This document shows positions 60,697 through 64,000 of a stretch of DNA of 64,000 bases, one piece after another. The position numbers and the translations under genes are program-made. Source of the DNA: DASQPR01 sp963797675 (GTDB lineage: Bacteria; Actinomycetota; Actinomycetes; Mycobacteriales; Micromonosporaceae); NCBI GenBank assembly GCA_963797675.1, contig CAWCQQ010000018.1, positions 1-64,000 on the forward strand, written 5' to 3'. Under the pieces are notes generated by a model. The model did no database searches. It saw only the letters and a list, made by a program, of their open reading frames with translations, and was not told the DNA's origin. Position 1 is the first letter of the stretch. Every line of letters begins with the position of its first letter.

Positions 60697-62796
60697 ATGG
60701 CGCTCGACGTTCCCCGCCTCGACAATCGGTTCGAGGTCATCAGCGATTACCAGCCCGCAGGCGACCAGCCCACCGCGATCGACGAGTTGGAGCGCCGCCT
60801 TCGCCGCGGCGACCGGCATTCGGTCCTGCTCGGCGCGACCGGCACCGGCAAAAGTGCGACGACCGCGTGGCTGATCGAGCGCATGCAGCGTCCGGCACTG
60901 GTGATGGCGCCCAACAAGACACTGGCGGCGCAGCTGGCCAAGGAGTTCCGCGAGTTGCTGCCCAACAACGCGGTCGAATACTTCGTCAGCTACTACGACT
61001 ACTACCAGCCTGAGGCATATATCCCGCAGACCGACACCTATATCGAGAAGGACTCGTCGGTCAACGAGGAGGTCGAGCGCCTCCGGCACTCCACCACGAT
61101 GTCGTTGCTGACCCGACGGGACGTGATCGTGGTCGCGACGGTCAGCGCGATCTACGGCCTCGGCACGCCTCAGGAATACGTCGAGCAGGCGGTCCGGATC
61201 AAGACCGGCATGACGATCGAGCGTGATGTCTTACTGCGTCGCCTCGTCGATATCCAATATGCGCGCAACGACCTCGCGTTCCAGCGCGGCACGTTCCGGG
61301 TGCGCGGTGACACGCTGGAGATCATCCCGGCATACGAAGAGCTGGCGGTCCGGGTCGAGTTCTTCGGCGACGAGGTCGAGAGGCTCTACTTCCTGCATCC
61401 GCTGACCGGCGACGTCGTCCGCGAGGTGGACGATTTGATGATCTTCCCGGCGTCGCACTACGCGGCCGGGCCGGAGCGGATGAACCGGGCGATCGACGAC
61501 ATCGAAAAGGAGCTCGAAGAGCGGCTTGCCGAGCTGGATCGGCAGGGGAAGCTGCTGGAGGCCCAGCGGCTGCGGATGCGTACGACGTATGACATCGAGA
61601 TGATGCGCCAGGTCGGCTTCTGCTCCGGCATCGAGAACTACTCGATGCACATCGACGGCCGCTCGCCCGGCAGCCCGCCCAACTGTCTTCTCGACTACTT
61701 CCCGGACGATTTCCTGACCGTCATCGACGAGTCGCACGTGACCGTGCCGCAGATCGGTGGGATGTATGAGGGGGATGCCTCCCGCAAGCGCCAGCTCGTC
61801 GACCACGGGTTCCGGCTGCCCTCGGCACAGGACAACCGTCCGCTGCGCTTCGATGAGTTCATCGAGCGGGTCGGTCAGATGGTGTTCCTGTCGGCGACGC
61901 CCGGCAACTGGGAGATGGAGCAGTCCCAGGGCGAGTTCGTCGAGCAGGTGATTCGCCCGACCGGCCTGGTCGACCCGCAGGTCGTCGTGAAGCCGACCAA
62001 GGGTCAGATCGACGACCTGATGCACGAGATCAAACTCCGTACGGAGAAGAACGAGCGCGTCCTGGTCACGACGCTGACGAAGAAGATGGCCGAAGATCTC
62101 ACCGACTATCTCCTCGAGCACGGCATCCGGGTGCGCTATCTGCACTCCGAAGTGGATACGCTGCGCCGGGTCGAGCTGTTGAGCGAGTTGCGCAAGGGCG
62201 ACTACGACGTGCTGGTCGGCATCAACCTGCTGCGTGAAGGTCTCGACCTTCCCGAGGTTTCGCTCGTGTCGATCCTCGACGCGGACAAGGAAGGCTTCCT
62301 GCGCAGCGGTAGGTCCCTGATCCAGACGATCGGCCGTGCGGCCCGAAACGTCTCCGGCGAAGTCCACATGTACGCCGACAAGATGACCCCGTCGATGGCA
62401 CAGGCGATCGACGAGACGAACCGGCGTCGGGAGAAGCAGGTCGCGCACAACGTCGCGAACGGCATCCAGCCGACGGCGCTGCGCAAGAAGATCTACGACA
62501 TCCTGGACGACATCTACAAGGACGCCGAGGATACCGACGCGCTCGTGGGCGGCGGCGGCCGGCAGATGTCACGCGGCAAGGGCCCGGTGCCGGAGACCCG
62601 CAGCCGTGCCAAGGCCGCGACCACGTCGAGCGCCGGCATGGCCCGCGCCGACCTGGCGCAGCTGATCCAGGAACTCAACGATCAGATGCTCGGCGCCGCG
62701 CGGGAGCTGCAGTTCGAGCTGGCCGCCCGGATCCGCGACGAGATCGGCACGCTCAAGAAGGAGCTGCGCGACATGGATGTAGCCGGCGTCAAGTAG
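60697..62796 (+). CDS. uvrB: Excinuclease ABC subunit B
   Basis: 699 residues. Helicase motifs: I LLGATGTGKSATTAWLIE, then VMAPNKTLAAQLAKEFRELLPNNAVEYFVSYYDYYQPEAYIPQTDTYIEKDSSVNEEVERLRHS (beta-hairpin region), II LTVIDESHVTVPQ, and the later VGINLLREGLDLPEVSLVSILDADKEGFLRS and QTIGRAARN. The C-terminal UVR domain (LIQELNDQMLGAARELQFELAARIRDEI) binds UvrC. Damage-verifying helicase of nucleotide excision repair, acting between UvrA and UvrC. ATG 60697 begins the conserved region. The convergent gene's open frame overlaps its 3' end. Confidence 0.97.
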   Translation: MALDVPRLDNRFEVISDYQPAGDQPTAIDELERRLRRGDRHSVLLGATGTGKSATTAWLIERMQRPALVMAPNKTLAAQLAKEFRELLPNNAVEYFVSYYDYYQPEAYIPQTDTYIEKDSSVNEEVERLRHSTTMSLLTRRDVIVVATVSAIYGLGTPQEYVEQAVRIKTGMTIERDVLLRRLVDIQYARNDLAFQRGTFRVRGDTLEIIPAYEELAVRVEFFGDEVERLYFLHPLTGDVVREVDDLMIFPASHYAAGPERMNRAIDDIEKELEERLAELDRQGKLLEAQRLRMRTTYDIEMMRQVGFCSGIENYSMHIDGRSPGSPPNCLLDYFPDDFLTVIDESHVTVPQIGGMYEGDASRKRQLVDHGFRLPSAQDNRPLRFDEFIERVGQMVFLSATPGNWEMEQSQGEFVEQVIRPTGLVDPQVVVKPTKGQIDDLMHEIKLRTEKNERVLVTTLTKKMAEDLTDYLLEHGIRVRYLHSEVDTLRRVELLSELRKGDYDVLVGINLLREGLDLPEVSLVSILDADKEGFLRSGRSLIQTIGRAARNVSGEVHMYADKMTPSMAQAIDETNRRREKQVAHNVANGIQPTALRKKIYDILDDIYKDAEDTDALVGGGGRQMSRGKGPVPETRSRAKAATTSSAGMARADLAQLIQELNDQMLGAARELQFELAARIRDEIGTLKKELRDMDVAGVK

Positions 62797-63374
62797 CCGG
62801 TTACATCTCCGCCGACCAGCTCGGGTACGCGCTGGTCGGGCGGATTGCAGACGCCGCAGTCCGCCCGCCCGTCCCAGTCGGCACGGTTGATGTCGCCGAC
62901 CCGAAGTTTCGGCGCGCCCAGATCCTCCCGAACCGACATGCGGAAGCGCCACATCTTCTCGGCGAACGGGTGGTAGGCGTCGTGGAACTCCGGGTCGCGA
63001 TAATGCGCGCCGGACCGGACCGCCTGCCGGATCCCGATCAGCGCCTCGAACGCCGACTCACCCGCCTGCGCGACGGTCGGATCGGCGGTCATCAGCAGCT
63101 TCTCCCGAGCGATGTAGACACCCGCCTTGGATACCGCGGCCGACGCGGCCGGGACGCGCTCCTCCGGTGTCAGGTTGCTCGATGCGATGCCGCGCAGCCC
63201 CTCCAGCCCTGCGCCGAGCGACAGCACCATCTCGGTGTAGGCGCGCTGGCGCTCGGCGAAGTCGTACTGGTGGCGTCCGTCGCGGCGACGCATGATGTCG
63301 GCGATCACGGTGCCGCCGATCGCAATGACGGCACCGGCCACGGTCGAGAGGAGAGGGATCAAATCCACGGCCAT
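62682..63374 (-). CDS. Hypothetical protein with N-terminal membrane anchor
   Basis: Up to 230 residues from ATG 63374. An N-terminal helix (LIPLLSTVAGAVIAIGGTVIADIMRRRDG) anchors a helical domain: YDFAERQRAYTEMVLSLGAGLEGLRGIA, AASAAVSKAGVYIAREKLLMTADPTVAQAGESAFEALIGIRQAV, YHDAYHPFAEKMWRFRMSVREDLG (approximate wording). The last ~40 codons run antisense through the end of uvrB for 115 bp and lose protein character after DWDGRADCGVCNPPDQRVPELV. In an adjacent frame a TAA lies at 62801-62803, just outside uvrB, so a small indel may have removed the natural stop. No function assigned. Confidence 0.65.
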   Translation of the reverse strand: MAVDLIPLLSTVAGAVIAIGGTVIADIMRRRDGRHQYDFAERQRAYTEMVLSLGAGLEGLRGIASSNLTPEERVPAASAAVSKAGVYIAREKLLMTADPTVAQAGESAFEALIGIRQAVRSGAHYRDPEFHDAYHPFAEKMWRFRMSVREDLGAPKLRVGDINRADWDGRADCGVCNPPDQRVPELVGGDVTGYLTPATSMSRSSFLSVPISSRIRAASSNCSSRAAPSI

Positions 63375-63407
63375 CATCATGCCGGGAAGCGAACCCGTCA
63401 GCGACCC

Positions 63408-63701
63408 CTACGCCGGTACGTCGGTGAAGTGCTCGACCAGCGGCGGACCGTCGAAGAACGGGCCGATCAGCCCGCGCCACGTGCCGAAACGTTCGGTCGC
63501 CCGGAAGTTGTCGTTGTGCGCGTCGACCGAATCCCACTCGACCAGAAGCACGAATCGCGTCGGCGACTCGATGCCCTGCGTCATCCGTACCGACCGGCAG
63601 CCGGGCGTCGTAGCCAGCGTGTCGTGCGCCTTCGCGTACGCGGCCGCGAACGCCGCTTCCTGTCCGGCCGTGACGTTGATCAGTCCTACCTCGAGCACCA
63701 T
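63408..63701 (-). CDS. Antibiotic biosynthesis monooxygenase (ABM) domain protein
   Basis: 97 residues, one ABM ferredoxin-like domain: MVLEVGLINVTAGQEAAFAAAYAKAHDTLATTPGCRSVRMTQGIE, then RFVLLVEWDSVDAHNDNFRATERFGTWRGLIGPFFDGPPLVEHF, which includes the usual W-x-S/D pattern. Small dimeric proteins of this kind include monooxygenases and haem-degrading or stress proteins; the exact role is unknown. ATG 63701 begins the domain; upstream frame has no support. Confidence 0.88.
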   Translation of the reverse strand: MVLEVGLINVTAGQEAAFAAAYAKAHDTLATTPGCRSVRMTQGIESPTRFVLLVEWDSVDAHNDNFRATERFGTWRGLIGPFFDGPPLVEHFTDVPA

Positions 63702-63769
63702 GCGTGGCAGCTTCCCACGAGACCGAAAGCACCATGACATCAGGGCCGCCACACCTCTAAGGTGTCCCG

Positions 63770-64000
63770 ATGCTGCACTTCCTGAACGAGACCGCATTCC
63801 GTGCCCTCGGCGAGGACACGACCTGGGCCGAGCTCATCGGCGATGCGGCCGGCTTTGTCTGCGTCTGGCTCGTCATCAAGGAGCACATCCTCAACTGGCC
63901 GATCGGCAACCTCAACGTCGCGCTGCTGATGGTCGTGTTCTGGAGCTCGAAGCTGTACGGCGATGCCGGACTGCAGATCGTCTACGTCGTGCTCGGATTC
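63770..64000 (+). CDS. pnuC: Nicotinamide mononucleotide/riboside transporter PnuC (5' part)
   Basis: First 77 codons; the gene runs off the window. WAELIGDAAGFVCVWLVIKEHILNWPIGNLNVALLMVVFW and LYGDAGLQIVYVVLGF match the start of PnuC: conserved NWPIG, then Y-x-D-A-x-L-Q. PnuC carries NAD precursors by facilitated diffusion. ATG 63770 with AAGGTG upstream. I see no riboswitch in the 68 bp before it. Confidence 0.87.
   Translation, partial: MLHFLNETAFRALGEDTTWAELIGDAAGFVCVWLVIKEHILNWPIGNLNVALLMVVFWSSKLYGDAGLQIVYVVLGF

Noticed and set aside
60432..61013. Possible extra gene upstream of and into uvrB
   Set aside because: No ribosome site, overlaps the uvrB N-terminus in another frame, and has no conserved content.

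Overview
The window is high-GC DNA with many GTG starts, ATGA-type gene overlaps and several probable leaderless transcripts. Together with its gene content (polA, rpsA, coaE and uvrB within 17 kb, an ANTAR regulator of the PdtaR type, an ECF sigma/CHAT/subtilase module, HdeD-like and DUF2254 proteins) this points to a chromosome of an Actinomycetota bacterium. The sequence alone does not fix the order or genus. I see no rRNA, CRISPR array, insertion sequence or prophage. There is one tRNA.

Layout. (1) 0-9.6 kb: a stand-alone LigD-type polymerase broken by a single-base frameshift, an autoregulated MarR gene, an HNH protein, a phosphopantetheinyl transferase whose 3' end is tandemly repeated, a TrmB/LuxR-like regulator, a class III aminotransferase, aroA, an HxlR regulator facing two small enzymes, and an HdeD-like membrane protein. 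(2) 9.8-15.0 kb: an accessory module of subtilase, TPR-CHAT protease, an unrecognised beta-rich protein and an ECF sigma factor. This is the most interesting region. (3) 15.2-19.9 kb: a GH3 lipoprotein, a GH9 cellulase and a glycosyltransferase; an exact CebR/CelR-type operator precedes the glycosyltransferase. (4) 19.9-33.5 kb: an orphan RsbW-like kinase, then a potassium-uptake block with a KimA-like permease, a complete kdp operon and Kup. All five large kdp genes are full length but interrupted by many single-base frameshifts. (5) 33.7-37.1 kb: a lipid kinase, a DUF2254 protein, a lipoprotein and an unusual short-armed tRNA with a CAA anticodon. (6) 37.2-45.9 kb: an ANTAR response regulator, a livKHMGF operon and a polar amino acid ABC operon. 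(7) 46-64 kb: housekeeping genes polA (two frameshifts), rpsA, coaE and uvrB, mixed with a methyltransferase, a second HNH paralogue, a MOSC protein, a DesKR-like two-component system, an M3 peptidase and the start of pnuC.

How it works together. The three potassium systems would cover different affinities and energy sources. The two ABC operons import branched-chain and polar amino acids, and each has a perfect hairpin between the binding-protein gene and its permease, which may set the expected excess of binding protein. GH3 and GH9 suggest use of beta-glucans. The CHAT/subtilase/sigma module resembles, in parts list only, proteolytic release of a sigma factor by a TPR-CHAT protease.

Sequence quality. 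Single-base indels also occur in polA, in the LigD polymerase and in a small membrane-protein gene. Because polA is housekeeping and the broken kdp genes keep full length and intact motifs, sequencing or assembly error is a serious explanation for all of them; real decay of kdp remains possible.
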